Shown here piece by piece: positions 1 through 8,610 of a stretch of DNA of 64,000 nucleotides (position 1 is the stretch's first letter; each line of letters starts with the position of its first letter). The notes under the pieces were generated by a model. That model made no database searches and was not told the DNA's origin. It saw only the letters and a list, made by a program, of their open reading frames with translations. Source of the DNA: Chloroflexi bacterium HGW-Chloroflexi-3 (GTDB taxonomy: Bacteria > Chloroflexota > Anaerolineae > Anaerolineales > Anaerolineaceae); contig PHBX01000012.1 of NCBI GenBank assembly GCA_002842045.1, positions 1-64,000 on the forward strand, written 5' to 3'. The position numbers and the translations under genes are program-made.

Positions 1-1
1 T

Positions 2-691
2 CTGGCTGCCAGCACCAGAACAATAAAACTTGGATTATCAACATTGGTTTTACCGCAACGTAATCCCATCGAGGTAGCGAAATCTCTGGCAACATTAGAC
101 AACTTATCCGGGGGTAGATTAATCGTCAGTGTGGGTATCGGCTGGTCAAAAGGTGAGTATCAGAATCTCGGATATGACTTTCATACCCGGGGAAAGCGCA
201 TGAACGAAGCGATAAAAATATTGAGAACTTGCTGGAGAGGTCAAAGCAATGTGAGTTTTCATGGTGACTTCTATCAATTTGATAACATGGTTTTCTCTCC
301 AACCCCTGTCCAACCAGGTGGACCTCCACTCTGGGTTGCTGGAGATTCTCAAAAAGCTTTAAAACGTGCAGTCGGACTGGGGGATGGCTGGCATCCAAAT
401 GCAAACTCACCCATGGAATTAAAAGAATCCTTACATGATGTACAACCAATTATTCAAGTTCGTCCATTTACGGTAGCTGTCCGATCAGGTATTTTTCTCG
501 GAGATCATTGTAAGTTAGAATTATCAACAATAATTTCTGGAACCAGGGAAAAAATTATTCAGCAAATCAACGATTATCAAAATGCCGGTATGAATTATGC
601 AGTACTTAATTTTAGAGTAAATTCTCAATCTGAGAGAGAAAGAGCCATCAAACAGTTTATGCAAGAAATTGCACCAGCCTTTAGTAATTAA
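2..691 (+). CDS. LLM-class (F420-type) oxidoreductase, 5' end missing
   Basis: The frame is already open at the left edge, so the start lies outside the window; the TTG at 44 is an internal codon, not a start. About 229 residues are present. The visible part matches the second half of luciferase-like monooxygenase family proteins that use coenzyme F420: a strand followed by VLPQRNP, then LATLDNLSGGRL, GVGIGW, a helix with a WRG motif and the PLWVAGD strand of the TIM barrel. Such enzymes move hydride between F420 and small organic substrates in the cytoplasm; the substrate cannot be read from sequence. The next gene starts 2 bases after the stop. Confidence 0.85.
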   Translation: MAASTRTIKLGLSTLVLPQRNPIEVAKSLATLDNLSGGRLIVSVGIGWSKGEYQNLGYDFHTRGKRMNEAIKILRTCWRGQSNVSFHGDFYQFDNMVFSPTPVQPGGPPLWVAGDSQKALKRAVGLGDGWHPNANSPMELKESLHDVQPIIQVRPFTVAVRSGIFLGDHCKLELSTIISGTREKIIQQINDYQNAGMNYAVLNFRVNSQSERERAIKQFMQEIAPAFSN

Positions 692-693
692 TT

Positions 694-1770
694 ATGAGAA
701 ACAAAAAAAGAGTCATTCATCAGTATTTTCAATCAAAACGACACATAATACCGATCTGCCTGGCATTTCTCATGTTTTCTATTTCTGCTTGTGAGGGACA
801 AGCACCTCGAATTGAAACATCATTACCAGATACGATTTCAACAAATTTTGAGATTCCAACACCTGCGAGTTCATTTTCAGATACTTCTGAATTTCTTCCT
901 ACAAACCCACCCACTGATTTATCTACACCATCAGAAACAATTACATCCTCATACACTCCAGAACCTACCCAAACATACACACCTGATTTATCTGCAACGG
1001 CTACATTGACTCCCACAATTACACTCACACCTACGCGCACATTGATTCCATCACGAACACTAAGACCCTCACGCACACCTATACCTACCAAAACACCCAC
1101 CCCGTCTTTAGCCTTTTTCCGGATCAATAATATTGGTCCATTTTCTTTTGTGACCTCCCCCATTCGGCCTGAAGCGATTGTCAGCCCGGGTGAAGATGGT
1201 TTGATCATCGTTGAATTAATAGGTGAGGATGGCAGAACGATAACAAAGGAAAATATTAATTATCAAAGTTATCTGGGACGACGATTTGGCATTGCACCAG
1301 AAGTGAGTTTTGAATTACAAAGAGTATCGGAATACGGCAGATTATCGATTTATACAAAAGATCGTTATAGTCGAATGATGGCATTAACTTCAGTGGATCT
1401 CGTATTATTACAGCTGGGAAGTAATAAAATAACCCCGCCAAAAGACTTAACCGAGCCCTATATTATTCGACGACCGGCTGCAGGTGATACCATTCAAGGT
1501 GGTGTGGTTGTCGTGCAGGGTCTGGCGCGTATACTCAGTACAACACCAATTATCCTCGAGTGTATTGATCCTCAAGGCAATATCGTGGGAGATGCAATAA
1601 TTGAAGTAGAAGCTCCCAATCAAATCCTAAGCCACATTTCATTCGAAGCTTATATTCCTTATTCAGTTGATGAAAGTACAAACATTCGCTTCACAGTGCG
1701 ACAGGAAAGTGCATCCCGCTTACCCGGTATTTTATATTTATACAGTTTTGAAATTACGCTTGAACCTTAG
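694..1770 (+). CDS. Lipoprotein with Thr/Pro-rich linker
   Basis: The 358-residue product has a basic N-terminus, a hydrophobic stretch at about 18-31 and a lipobox ending at Cys33 (SISAC), so it is probably a lipid-anchored exported protein. Residues about 40-135 are a low-complexity Ser/Thr/Pro spacer with TPTxT units. Residues about 140-358 look like a folded beta-rich region. This build (lipid anchor, T/P stalk, globular head) is common in Anaerolineae surface proteins; the head is not recognised. It follows the oxidoreductase by 2 bases and overlaps the 3' end of the convergent DUF402 gene by 17 bases. Confidence 0.75.
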   Translation: MRNKKRVIHQYFQSKRHIIPICLAFLMFSISACEGQAPRIETSLPDTISTNFEIPTPASSFSDTSEFLPTNPPTDLSTPSETITSSYTPEPTQTYTPDLSATATLTPTITLTPTRTLIPSRTLRPSRTPIPTKTPTPSLAFFRINNIGPFSFVTSPIRPEAIVSPGEDGLIIVELIGEDGRTITKENINYQSYLGRRFGIAPEVSFELQRVSEYGRLSIYTKDRYSRMMALTSVDLVLLQLGSNKITPPKDLTEPYIIRRPAAGDTIQGGVVVVQGLARILSTTPIILECIDPQGNIVGDAIIEVEAPNQILSHISFEAYIPYSVDESTNIRFTVRQESASRLPGILYLYSFEITLEP

Positions 1771-2227
1771 GTAATTTATTTACAATCTCAAAAAAATTGT
1801 CTTTCAAATCTTGCAAGCTTACAAGCGCATGATTTCGGAGTTTGTCATCCAAATCCAGATGATTGAATTGATCCTCATCAAAAACTTTCTTCCTGCCATC
1901 AGGAAAAACCCATAAATCGAGGGCAAGATCTGCATAGGAAATCAGGTGATCTGTGATGACTGCAGGTTTACAGATGTCACAATACCAGCCTTTCAAGCTG
2001 TTATCATCCCGATCTCGTATTTCGAAAATGTTATACCATCTATCTTTAAAAAAAGCTTCCAGAAATCGATCATTACGTTTAATCACAATATCGAGCAAAC
2101 TCGTATCCTCCCGATTAAACAAAGCTTCCACCATCACTATATTTTTTTCACGTAGCAATTCCCTACCTTCATATCGCCAGGTCTCAACACCGTTCGCATC
2201 TTGTTTTATCACTGTAATTATTTTCAT
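1754..2227 (-). CDS. DUF402 family protein, last gene of the thiamine operon
   Basis: This 157-residue cytoplasmic protein shows the DUF402 pattern: GWYCDICKP near residue 80, then YADLALDLWVFPDG and the acidic VFDEDQF segment. Characterised DUF402 members (Ntdp, FomD) are metal-dependent hydrolases of nucleotide di- or triphosphates or phosphonate-nucleotide esters, and the conserved Asp/Glu cluster is present here. Its start overlaps the end of the ABC ATPase gene by 4 bases, so it is translationally coupled to the thiamine genes. A role as a phosphatase acting on thiamine phosphates or nucleotides is an inference from that position only. Confidence 0.8.
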   Translation of the reverse strand: MKIITVIKQDANGVETWRYEGRELLREKNIVMVEALFNREDTSLLDIVIKRNDRFLEAFFKDRWYNIFEIRDRDDNSLKGWYCDICKPAVITDHLISYADLALDLWVFPDGRKKVFDEDQFNHLDLDDKLRNHALVSLQDLKDNFFEIVNKLPKVQA

Positions 2228-3267
2228 TTTTCAGCCTGTAGGAGATTTATCCGCTTCGGATCTATAGAAATTTTAATGATGGATCCAATGGATATAGGTT
2301 CGTCCACTAGAAAGGAAAACTCCATGTCGCCCATTCGTAATTTCACCCGCCATTGATTTCCCAGGAAGACATCATCCAGAATATGTGCCTGGAATTGATT
2401 CATTTTTTCGTCATTCAGAGTTAATGCATCAGGACGTAAGAGCAATATAACCGGATCCCCCAATTTAACATTTTTCGGTAATCCTGTTTGTATTGAAAAA
2501 TCACCAGATTTTGTAATAACTCTCAACGGCTGAATGGATTGAATAACACCTTCAAGTAAATTGGATAAACCGATGAATTTCGCTACCCAGGCATTTTTTG
2601 GATTTTGATACACATCTTCCGGTGTTGCATTTTGAATAATCCTGCCTTCATTTAATAAAACCAAACGATCTCCAATCGTAAACGCTTCCTCCTGATCGTG
2701 GGTAACATAAATGGCAGGAATATTACTTTCATGCAGAAGTAATCTCAATTCATCCATTAATTGTTCGCGTAAATTACGATCCAGGGCACCTAACGGTTCA
2801 TCCAACATTAATAAACGCGGTTCAGGTGCCAGAGCTCGTGCCAAAGCAACTCTTTGTTTTTCCCCTCCTGAAAGATCCGCGACCTGACGGTGTCTGAACT
2901 TCTGCATTTTTACTTTGTCGAGCACCAAGTTTACTTTTTCTTCAATTAAATCAAAAGGTAAATTTTGCATTTTCAACCCAAAGGCTACATTTTCAAACAC
3001 ATTTTTATGTGGAAATAAAGCATAGTCCTGAAACATGAACCCAAATTGTCTTTTGTGTACTGGTATGTCCTTTAGATTTTGATTATTCCAATATACATCT
3101 CCGGATTCTGGCGCTTCAATTCCGGCAATGATTCTCAATAACGTGCTTTTTCCGCTGCCTGATCTGCCCAGGAGACAGATTGTTTCACCTTTTTGAATAT
3201 CAAAACTTACACCTTCCAATAAAGGCTGGTTTTCATATTCTTTGTAAAGGCTTTTCACAGATAACAT
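2224..3267 (-). CDS. ABC transporter ATP-binding protein, thiamine importer
   Basis: This 347-residue ATPase powers the permease encoded just upstream. Walker A is GRSGSGKST (residues 34-42), the signature is LSGGEKQRVALARAL, Walker B is LLMLDEP, and a switch His follows (YVTHDQEEA). After residue about 235 there is a TOBE-like domain (LLLRPDALTL), as in PotA/FbpC-type ATPases; true ThiQ proteins are about 230 residues and lack it. The thiamine assignment therefore rests on the binding protein, kinase and riboswitch in the same operon. The gap to the permease gene is 13 bases. Confidence 0.85.
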   Translation of the reverse strand: MLSVKSLYKEYENQPLLEGVSFDIQKGETICLLGRSGSGKSTLLRIIAGIEAPESGDVYWNNQNLKDIPVHKRQFGFMFQDYALFPHKNVFENVAFGLKMQNLPFDLIEEKVNLVLDKVKMQKFRHRQVADLSGGEKQRVALARALAPEPRLLMLDEPLGALDRNLREQLMDELRLLLHESNIPAIYVTHDQEEAFTIGDRLVLLNEGRIIQNATPEDVYQNPKNAWVAKFIGLSNLLEGVIQSIQPLRVITKSGDFSIQTGLPKNVKLGDPVILLLRPDALTLNDEKMNQFQAHILDDVFLGNQWRVKLRMGDMEFSFLVDEPISIGSIIKISIDPKRINLLQAEK

Positions 3268-3280
3268 ATTGAACCCATTT

Positions 3281-4984
3281 CTAAAACTCTTTGATGTTTG
3301 GTAATTTTAATCGTTCAATCAGGAAAATCGAAAGTGCGCAAATGATCATTAAGATGGTGGACATTGCCATAGCTTGCCCATAATTCAGTCCACCTGGTTG
3401 TGACAGATAGCGGTAGATCGCAATCGGTATCGTTGGCTGTTCTGATCGCGCCAGAAAAGTTGTTGCGCCAAATTCACCCAGTGATATTGTGAAGGAAAAC
3501 AACGCTGCCGATATAATAGCGCGAAACAAAATCGGAAATTCCACCTGCCAGAATGTCCTCCAGGGGGATGCCCCCAATACCATGGCAGAATATTTCAACT
3601 CGCGTGGAATGGAAGCAATTATGGGTTGTAAAATCCTGACGACAAAAGGCATGGCTACCAGGGAGTGGGCAATGGGGACTAACAAAGGAATTGACCGAAC
3701 ATCAAGCGGCGGGCTGTTGAAGACCAGTATAAACCCCAAACCCAATGTAACCGCCGAGGTCCCTAATGGCAATATCAGGATGGGATCAAGGAGTTTTCCC
3801 CAACTTGAGCGTGATGAGATAACGCTCGCAGCCAAAAAACCTAAAAATAAAGCGATTCCAACCGTTATAAGTCCAAAATACAATGAATTGAGAATTGCAT
3901 CAATGGGAGGGACATAAAAGAGCGATTCACGCCGATTCAAGAATAATTCTTGATAATAAACCAGAGAAAATCGGTTACCAGCCAACCCTTCTACATTTCT
4001 ATTGGTATCTGTCAATAAAAAAGAACGCAAAACCAACGAGAACAAAGGTGCCGCAAATAAAACAACCAGATAAGACATTGTACCAATCAGAAATGATCTT
4101 TGTTTCCATCCCGTAATCGATTTGGCAACTTCTTCAGGATCTCTGGGGGTTAAAGCGACGGATTTTGTTTTAATTATTCTGGAATATAAAATTGTCAACA
4201 CCAGTGTGAAGAGTAATTGTATTCCTGAAAGCAAGCCTGCCACTGGTAGATTGAGCATGTGTAAGGCTTGAATATAAATTTCCACTTCCATCGTCGAAAA
4301 CTTTGGCCCACCTAATAATAAAATCACGGCAAAACTGGTAAAGTTGAATAAAAAAATGAGGAGAATGGCAGATAGGAGAGCAGGTTTCAATAAGGGGAAG
4401 GTTATTTTTTGCCAGACTCGCACCGGGGATGCACCTAATGTCCTGGCAGCAAATCCTATTTTGGGGTCCAATTGGCTCCACGCTCCACCCACAACACGGA
4501 TGAACACTGTTGAATTATAAAAAACATGGGCGAAAAGAATGGCACCTAATGAATTTAAGATTTGAATCGGTGGATTGTCGAGAGAAAAAATTGTTTGTAA
4601 CAGTAAATTAAACCAACCTTTAGGTCCTAATAACGCATTAAACCCTGCTGCGACAACCACTGTAGGCATGATAAAGGGAATAGTTGTCAGCAGGCGAATA
4701 AATGATTTTCCAAAAAAGCGGTATTTTGCCATTAAATAGGCAGGTGAAATACCAACAATAATTGTTAGCAGAGTGGATAGGGAGGCTTGCCATATTGTGA
4801 AAAACAAAGGCTGAGTGATAACCTTGTAAGGTATAGATGCAAGCACTTCCGATGTTGTTGCCTGCCATGCCACTCTGAAATTTGCTAGCAGCGGCTGAAA
4901 ATAGAAAATCAACATGAATGCAAACGGCAGACTCCAGAGCAAAATAGCTGGGATCGTCCGAATGTACTTCAGGGCTTGTTTCAA
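3281..4984 (-). CDS. thiP: ABC transporter permease, thiamine-type, fused two-domain
   Basis: The 567-residue integral membrane protein has about 12 hydrophobic segments and two MetI-like domains in tandem. Each carries the EAA-type loop that contacts the ATPase (AARTLGASPVRVWQKITFP about residues 180-200; SAMVLGASPWRTFWQVEFP in the second half). Fused-duplicate permeases of this length are typical of the ThiP/FbpB group. It lies 4 bases after the binding-protein gene and 13 before the ATPase gene, in riboswitch-controlled order. Iron or other substrates are possible for this family, but the context favours thiamine. Confidence 0.88.
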   Translation of the reverse strand: MKQALKYIRTIPAILLWSLPFAFMLIFYFQPLLANFRVAWQATTSEVLASIPYKVITQPLFFTIWQASLSTLLTIIVGISPAYLMAKYRFFGKSFIRLLTTIPFIMPTVVVAAGFNALLGPKGWFNLLLQTIFSLDNPPIQILNSLGAILFAHVFYNSTVFIRVVGGAWSQLDPKIGFAARTLGASPVRVWQKITFPLLKPALLSAILLIFLFNFTSFAVILLLGGPKFSTMEVEIYIQALHMLNLPVAGLLSGIQLLFTLVLTILYSRIIKTKSVALTPRDPEEVAKSITGWKQRSFLIGTMSYLVVLFAAPLFSLVLRSFLLTDTNRNVEGLAGNRFSLVYYQELFLNRRESLFYVPPIDAILNSLYFGLITVGIALFLGFLAASVISSRSSWGKLLDPILILPLGTSAVTLGLGFILVFNSPPLDVRSIPLLVPIAHSLVAMPFVVRILQPIIASIPRELKYSAMVLGASPWRTFWQVEFPILFRAIISAALFSFTISLGEFGATTFLARSEQPTIPIAIYRYLSQPGGLNYGQAMAMSTILMIICALSIFLIERLKLPNIKEF

Positions 4985-4988
4985 CAGT

Positions 4989-6068
4989 CTATCTCAAAAC
5001 GACCAGTGTCCAATTCTGTATCCATTTCTCCCGGTTCTGTGCAATTAAGTCCGGATCCAATTTTGCAGGTTGATCTGGTACCTGGGCAAATTTCTCAAAT
5101 TCAGGGGGTAATTGGGCTTTTCCATTGGCAGGGAAAACAAACATCTGTAATGGTAAATCTTCCTGAAAGGGTACATCCAGAAGAAAATCAACAAATTTCT
5201 CAGCTAATTCCCGTTGCTGAGTACCTTTTAATATACCTACAAATTCAATCTGGCGAAAACATGTGTTGGTGGCAATTATAGATGCTGTTGGAGCATCATC
5301 CAGAGGCGTTTCTGAAAATATTACCTCCGCTGGGGGACTGGATCCATAGGAGACCACCATGGGTTGACTCCCTTTACCAGCAGACGCACTGAAATTGCTA
5401 TAATAAGCGCTCTCCCAATCATTTACAACCATAACACCATTTGCCTTCAAATTCGTCCAAAAATCCAGATATCCATCTTCTCCAAATTCAGCAATGGTTG
5501 CCAGCATAAATGCAAGACCAGGCGAAGATGTGGCCGGGTTTTCTACGACCAACAATCCATAATATTCAGGTAATAATAAATCACTGAGAGATGATGGAAT
5601 CGAGAGCTTATTTTCCGCAAAATAGGCTTTATCGTAGTTAATACAGACATCGCCAAAATCGACCGGCAAGGCATTATTCTCAGGATCCAACCGGAGTGAA
5701 TTATCAATATTTACAAGCATTGGACTGTTATAAGGTTCAAAGATTCCCTCATCCAGTGCTCTGGATAAAAATGTATTGTCAACCCCAAAAAAAACATCAG
5801 CCTGAGGTGATTCTTTTGTTAAAATTGCGCGATTTAATGCAGCCCCTGTGTCTCCGGATAATACAAATTTTATTTCTATATTATTTTCTTTTTCAAAGTT
5901 AACAATCAAATTTTCACTGACTGCAAATGAATCGTGTGTCATCACGTATAATACGCTTGGTTGGGTATCCTTAACTGTGGGTATGGAAGAATCTTGTCCT
6001 CCATTACAGGCACCTAAAAGGATCACAAAAAAGCTGGTTATCAATATTATTAATTTATTAATTTTCAT
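4989..6068 (-). CDS. thiB: Thiamine-type ABC transporter substrate-binding lipoprotein
   Basis: The protein has 359 residues from the start chosen here, the third of three clustered ATGs, because an AGGAG lies 4 bases before it. The signal peptide ends in a lipobox with Cys21 (ILLGAC). The mature part matches ThiB/TbpA: VMTHDSFAVS, then FVLSGDTGAALNRA, then DVFFGVDNTFLSRAL, all characteristic of thiamine and thiamine-phosphate binding proteins rather than generic iron binders. It is likely membrane-anchored outside the cell membrane and delivers thiamine to the permease. It overlaps the end of the kinase gene by 11 bases. Confidence 0.9.
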   Translation of the reverse strand: MKINKLIILITSFFVILLGACNGGQDSSIPTVKDTQPSVLYVMTHDSFAVSENLIVNFEKENNIEIKFVLSGDTGAALNRAILTKESPQADVFFGVDNTFLSRALDEGIFEPYNSPMLVNIDNSLRLDPENNALPVDFGDVCINYDKAYFAENKLSIPSSLSDLLLPEYYGLLVVENPATSSPGLAFMLATIAEFGEDGYLDFWTNLKANGVMVVNDWESAYYSNFSASAGKGSQPMVVSYGSSPPAEVIFSETPLDDAPTASIIATNTCFRQIEFVGILKGTQQRELAEKFVDFLLDVPFQEDLPLQMFVFPANGKAQLPPEFEKFAQVPDQPAKLDPDLIAQNREKWIQNWTLVVLR

Positions 6069-6729
6069 CATACTCCTCATCTATTTTAGGTCGTGAGTTG
6101 AATCCATGAACACATAATAATTCTCCAGATCCAAATGTGATTTTTGCGCTTTGATCTGTCAATTGATTAGAGATACCTCTTGATTTCCATCGAAGCAGAT
6201 CCTCCCCATTCAGTGGATATAGAAGTCCGGTTGTTTTAACGCCTGAAACAACTTCACTGATGGGAATTAAGCTTACTAAATCGCCAGAAGCACCTTGTAT
6301 TATTTGTTCGGATTTACAATAGAAAATCTCACTATTTTTCGTTAATATTTTGAGATTTACGTTTAGGTATTTTGGATTGGAGAAAAACAGAAAATTCACA
6401 AGGAAATGGTCGATTCTTCTACCCGTAGCACCCAGTATGAGAATCTCTTCAAATCCCAAATTCAAGACATAATCAACAGCCAGTTCTAAATCGGTCTCAT
6501 CCTTCTGAACAGGAAATTTAACAATGTTTACACTGGTCTGTTGGTAATATTCCAAATCTGCTAAATCAATTGAATCCAGATCACCAATGATGATATGAGG
6601 TGTCAATCCAGAATTCTTCAAATGTTGCAATCCACCATCAACAGCAACCAACAAATCCGACTGATTGATTTGCTTCACAATTCGGTCATCTTTTTCAAAT
6701 TCGCCATTTACAAATAAAGCTGCTTTCAT
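6058..6729 (-). CDS. thiN: Thiamine pyrophosphokinase
   Basis: It transfers pyrophosphate from ATP to thiamine, making the cofactor TPP from imported vitamin. The protein has 223 residues from the ATG at 6729, which has AAGGATT 6-7 bases upstream. A longer frame opens at 6795, but those codons lie in the riboswitch terminator and are not expected to be translated. Motifs: VAVDGGLQHL, IIGDLDSI, the DETDLELAVDY loop and GATGRRIDHFL, all matching the catalytic N-domain of ThiN/TPK1. It is the first gene of the operon, so salvage and phosphorylation are switched together by the upstream TPP riboswitch. Confidence 0.93.
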   Translation of the reverse strand: MKAALFVNGEFEKDDRIVKQINQSDLLVAVDGGLQHLKNSGLTPHIIIGDLDSIDLADLEYYQQTSVNIVKFPVQKDETDLELAVDYVLNLGFEEILILGATGRRIDHFLVNFLFFSNPKYLNVNLKILTKNSEIFYCKSEQIIQGASGDLVSLIPISEVVSGVKTTGLLYPLNGEDLLRWKSRGISNQLTDQSAKITFGSGELLCVHGFNSRPKIDEEYDEN

Positions 6730-6753
6730 TTCAATCCTTAAACTTCGAAGAAC

Positions 6754-6777
6754 AAAAAACCCACCTGTCGGCGGGTT
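6754..6777 (-). terminator. Intrinsic terminator of the TPP riboswitch
   Basis: On the minus strand an 8-bp stem (AACCCGCC pairing with GGTGGGTT, one G-U pair) with a 4-base loop GACA runs into six T residues. It sits between the TPP aptamer and thiN, where a transcription-terminating expression platform is expected. Confidence 0.85.
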
Positions 6778-6796
6778 ATAAATCATTGTGCGCATA

Positions 6797-6886
6797 TTCC
6801 TCCGCCGGCATGATCCGGATCAGGTTTGCGGGTCGAGAACTTTTTTTGTTCTCCTCTCAGCCCAAATGGACTCCCCGTTGCTCCTT
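6797..6886 (-). ncRNA. TPP riboswitch aptamer (THI element)
   Basis: Read on the minus strand it carries the hallmark blocks of the TPP riboswitch: a GGGG-containing 5' strand, GGGCTGAGAG (thiamine pyrimidine sensor), a variable hairpin, then ACCTGATCCGGATCATGCC and the closing GGCGGAGGAA. All conserved blocks are in order and correctly spaced. With the terminator downstream this predicts an OFF switch: TPP binding stops transcription of the thiN-thiB-thiP-ATPase-DUF402 operon. Confidence 0.96.
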
Positions 6887-6896
6887 ATATTTTCAT

Positions 6897-6924
6897 AGTA
6901 TATGAGAAATGAGGTCAATGTCAA
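6897..6924 (-). promoter_or_regulatory. Promoter of the thiamine operon
   Basis: On the minus strand, TTGACA (6924-6919) is followed after 16 bases by TATACT (6902-6897). This places initiation a few bases before the riboswitch. The -35 box falls inside a perfect 9-bp inverted repeat (6914-6922 and 6926-6934), listed separately. Confidence 0.7.
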
Positions 6925-6934
6925 GGACATTGAC
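6914..6934. promoter_or_regulatory. Inverted repeat over the thiamine-operon -35 box
   Basis: GTCAATGTC and GACATTGAC form perfect 9-bp arms around a 3-base centre. The dyad covers the -35 hexamer of the riboswitch promoter and so could be a protein-binding operator. A chance palindrome created by overlapping TTGAC motifs is the alternative. Confidence 0.45.
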
Positions 6935-7007
6935 ACACCTTGTTATTGTTTTCCAAATTTTTGATGAAAATCCTATTTTTTCTCCTCTCAATTTCAATAT
7001 AATAATG

Positions 7008-7029
7008 GCTCTCGAACTGTTACGAGAGC
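7008..7029. terminator. Stem-loop after the DCC-protein gene, possible terminator
   Basis: GCTCTCG and CGAGAGC form a perfect 7-bp stem with an 8-base loop just beyond the minus-strand stop at 7039. There is no long T-run after it in either direction, so it may be a weak terminator or a 3'-end stabiliser. Confidence 0.4.
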
Positions 7030-7038
7030 ATAATCCTG

Positions 7039-7422
7039 TTAACTTTTATCAGTCTTATCGTCTGGAATTGGACAATATCCAGGCACAGGGAAAAGGAAAC
7101 GATTTCTCGCAATCCAATCATAAATTTTTGATCCAAGTCCAAGCTTAATCGATAACCAGAAAAAAGGAATGAAAATCCAAAGTAACGGCAAATGACCTGA
7201 GATTAACAAGAGAGCTTCCATTCCTTCTTTACGCACATTCCCATTTTTCACAACTTGAATTCGATTCATAGCCTTTTCTAAGGGGATATTATATTTTTCT
7301 AATAAACGGGGGGTAAATAAATCAAGGATCCTCAACTGATTCATCCAGTCCAGTTTCTTCAGGTTCCTGGCACTGAAAACACAAAATGGGCAGGTGCCAT
7401 CGTAAAAAACAATCGTATCCAT
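7039..7422 (-). CDS. DCC-family thiol-disulfide oxidoreductase-like protein (DUF393)
   Basis: The 127-residue protein begins with VFYDGTCPFCVFSARNL, the DGxCxxC motif that defines the DCC/DUF393 family, on a thioredoxin-like fold. A conserved hydrophobic stretch near residue 75 (LLWIFIPFFWLSIKLG) and the C-terminal YCP motif complete the pattern. The family is presumed to do thiol-disulfide exchange, but its partners are unknown. It lies 34 bases after the alpha/beta hydrolase gene and may be the last gene of the kinase operon. Confidence 0.88.
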   Translation of the reverse strand: MDTIVFYDGTCPFCVFSARNLKKLDWMNQLRILDLFTPRLLEKYNIPLEKAMNRIQVVKNGNVRKEGMEALLLISGHLPLLWIFIPFFWLSIKLGLGSKIYDWIARNRFLFPVPGYCPIPDDKTDKS

Positions 7423-7456
7423 GATTAATTCAGATCCTTATTCTTTCTCATTTCAT

Positions 7457-8242
7457 CTATCTTACGCGACGCTGCCATTTTTCTTTGATTTGCAAATTGC
7501 GGGGAGAATCATCCTCCCCTAATTCCAGAAATTCGCTCAAAAGCCTTGAAAATTTACTACTTTCATCCAACATTGGGAAGTGCCCTGATTCTTCAAAAAC
7601 AATGGAGTGTATATTTGACCGAAGTGATTGAATAATTTCTAAAGATGGGACCCGGACAACAGAATCGTTTTGACCAAAGACCATTAAGGAAGTTTTCTCG
7701 TAGGAATTTAAATTTCTGAGTTGATTGGTCGTTTCAAGTTCCGAAACCGTTGTTTGTATCGCATTGGGATCATTTTTAGATTCGTCGCTTCTGATCGCCT
7801 CTGTTTCGATCCCTTTTCCCAATAATTTATCCACAAGGCCAATGTGGTCTCCTAAAAGTAAACGGGTATTCAGTGATTCAAATGATAAAGGCAATGAAAT
7901 GGATAAAATTTTCTCTACAAGTTCAGGATTAAGGAGCGCAAATTCAAGTGCCACGATAGCACCAAAGCTATGTCCTATAATCGAAACCCGGGATAATCCA
8001 ATTTTTTCGATAAAAGCCCTCACAAATTCGACCTGGTCTTTAATCGTGTATTGATTGTTCTTTGCACTATCACCAAAACCCCATAAATCAAGCGCATAGG
8101 TTCTGTTCGTAGATGAGATTGTTTGCATGGTTGGAACCCAATACCGCCAGGATCCAACCCAGCCATGTAAAAACAAAACTGGCTTTCCGCGACCGATCAC
8201 TTCATAATGGGCTAATTGACCGTCAATGAAAATCGCGCTCAT
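7457..8242 (-). CDS. Alpha/beta hydrolase, paralogue of the gene at 16853
   Basis: This 261-residue hydrolase has the canonical order: oxyanion strand LFLHGW (residues 23-28), nucleophile elbow GHSFG with Ser92, acid in FGQNDSVV and catalytic His in EESGHFPM. Substrate unknown; members include esterases, epoxide hydrolases and C-C bond hydrolases. Its start overlaps the stop of the CheY-like gene (ATGA), so it belongs to the signalling operon. It is strikingly like the hydrolase at 16853-17644 (LHGWxGSWxxW, YALDxWGFGDS), which lies in the adjacent GTPase operon. Confidence 0.88.
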   Translation of the reverse strand: MSAIFIDGQLAHYEVIGRGKPVLFLHGWVGSWRYWVPTMQTISSTNRTYALDLWGFGDSAKNNQYTIKDQVEFVRAFIEKIGLSRVSIIGHSFGAIVALEFALLNPELVEKILSISLPLSFESLNTRLLLGDHIGLVDKLLGKGIETEAIRSDESKNDPNAIQTTVSELETTNQLRNLNSYEKTSLMVFGQNDSVVRVPSLEIIQSLRSNIHSIVFEESGHFPMLDESSKFSRLLSEFLELGEDDSPRNLQIKEKWQRRVR

Positions 8243-8610
8243 GCAACCCCGTCAAGAATTTCTTTTAGCCGTCTGTTTAGATCTTCGGGTGCAAATGGTT
8301 TTAATAAATAATCCACCGCTCCTGCTTGCAAACCAGCCTTTATTTCCGAGTCCTGTCCTTTGGCGGAAAGAAAAACGATCGGTATATGTTTGGTTTTCGG
8401 ATCTTTTTTTATTTTTTCACAGGCTTCATATCCAGACATGACAGGCATACGCACGTCCAATAAAATTAGCTCTGGCATGATTTTCTTTGCCATGTGGCAT
8501 GCTTCTTCTCCATTAGCAACAGAGACAACTTCATGTCCACCATATTTCAAGGTAAATTCGATTAAATCCCGAATATCCTGTTCATCTTCAGCGATCAGTA
8601 TCTTTGACAT
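8239..8610 (-). CDS. CheY-like single-domain response regulator
   Basis: The 123-residue protein is only a receiver domain: acidic pocket EDE at 8-10, phospho-acceptor Asp52 in LLDVRMP, Thr/Ser position in FLSAKG and Lys104 in LLKPF. There is no output domain, so it must signal by protein contact or act as a phosphate sink or relay. Its start directly overlaps the end of the multi-GAF kinase gene, which makes that kinase its likely partner. Confidence 0.92.
   Translation of the reverse strand: MSKILIAEDEQDIRDLIEFTLKYGGHEVVSVANGEEACHMAKKIMPELILLDVRMPVMSGYEACEKIKKDPKTKHIPIVFLSAKGQDSEIKAGLQAGAVDYLLKPFAPEDLNRRLKEILDGVA

Noticed and set aside
729..1208. 159-codon minus-strand open frame
   Set aside because: It is antisense to the Thr/Pro linker of the lipoprotein; its Val/Gly-rich repeats just mirror that low-complexity DNA, and it has no ribosome site.
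3489..3917. 142-codon plus-strand open frame
   Set aside because: Lies entirely inside the thiamine permease gene on the other strand, with no recognisable motif.
6730..6795. N-terminal extension of thiN to an ATG at 6795
   Set aside because: The added codons cover the riboswitch terminator and lack a ribosome site; the ATG at 6729 has one and starts at the family's usual N-terminus.
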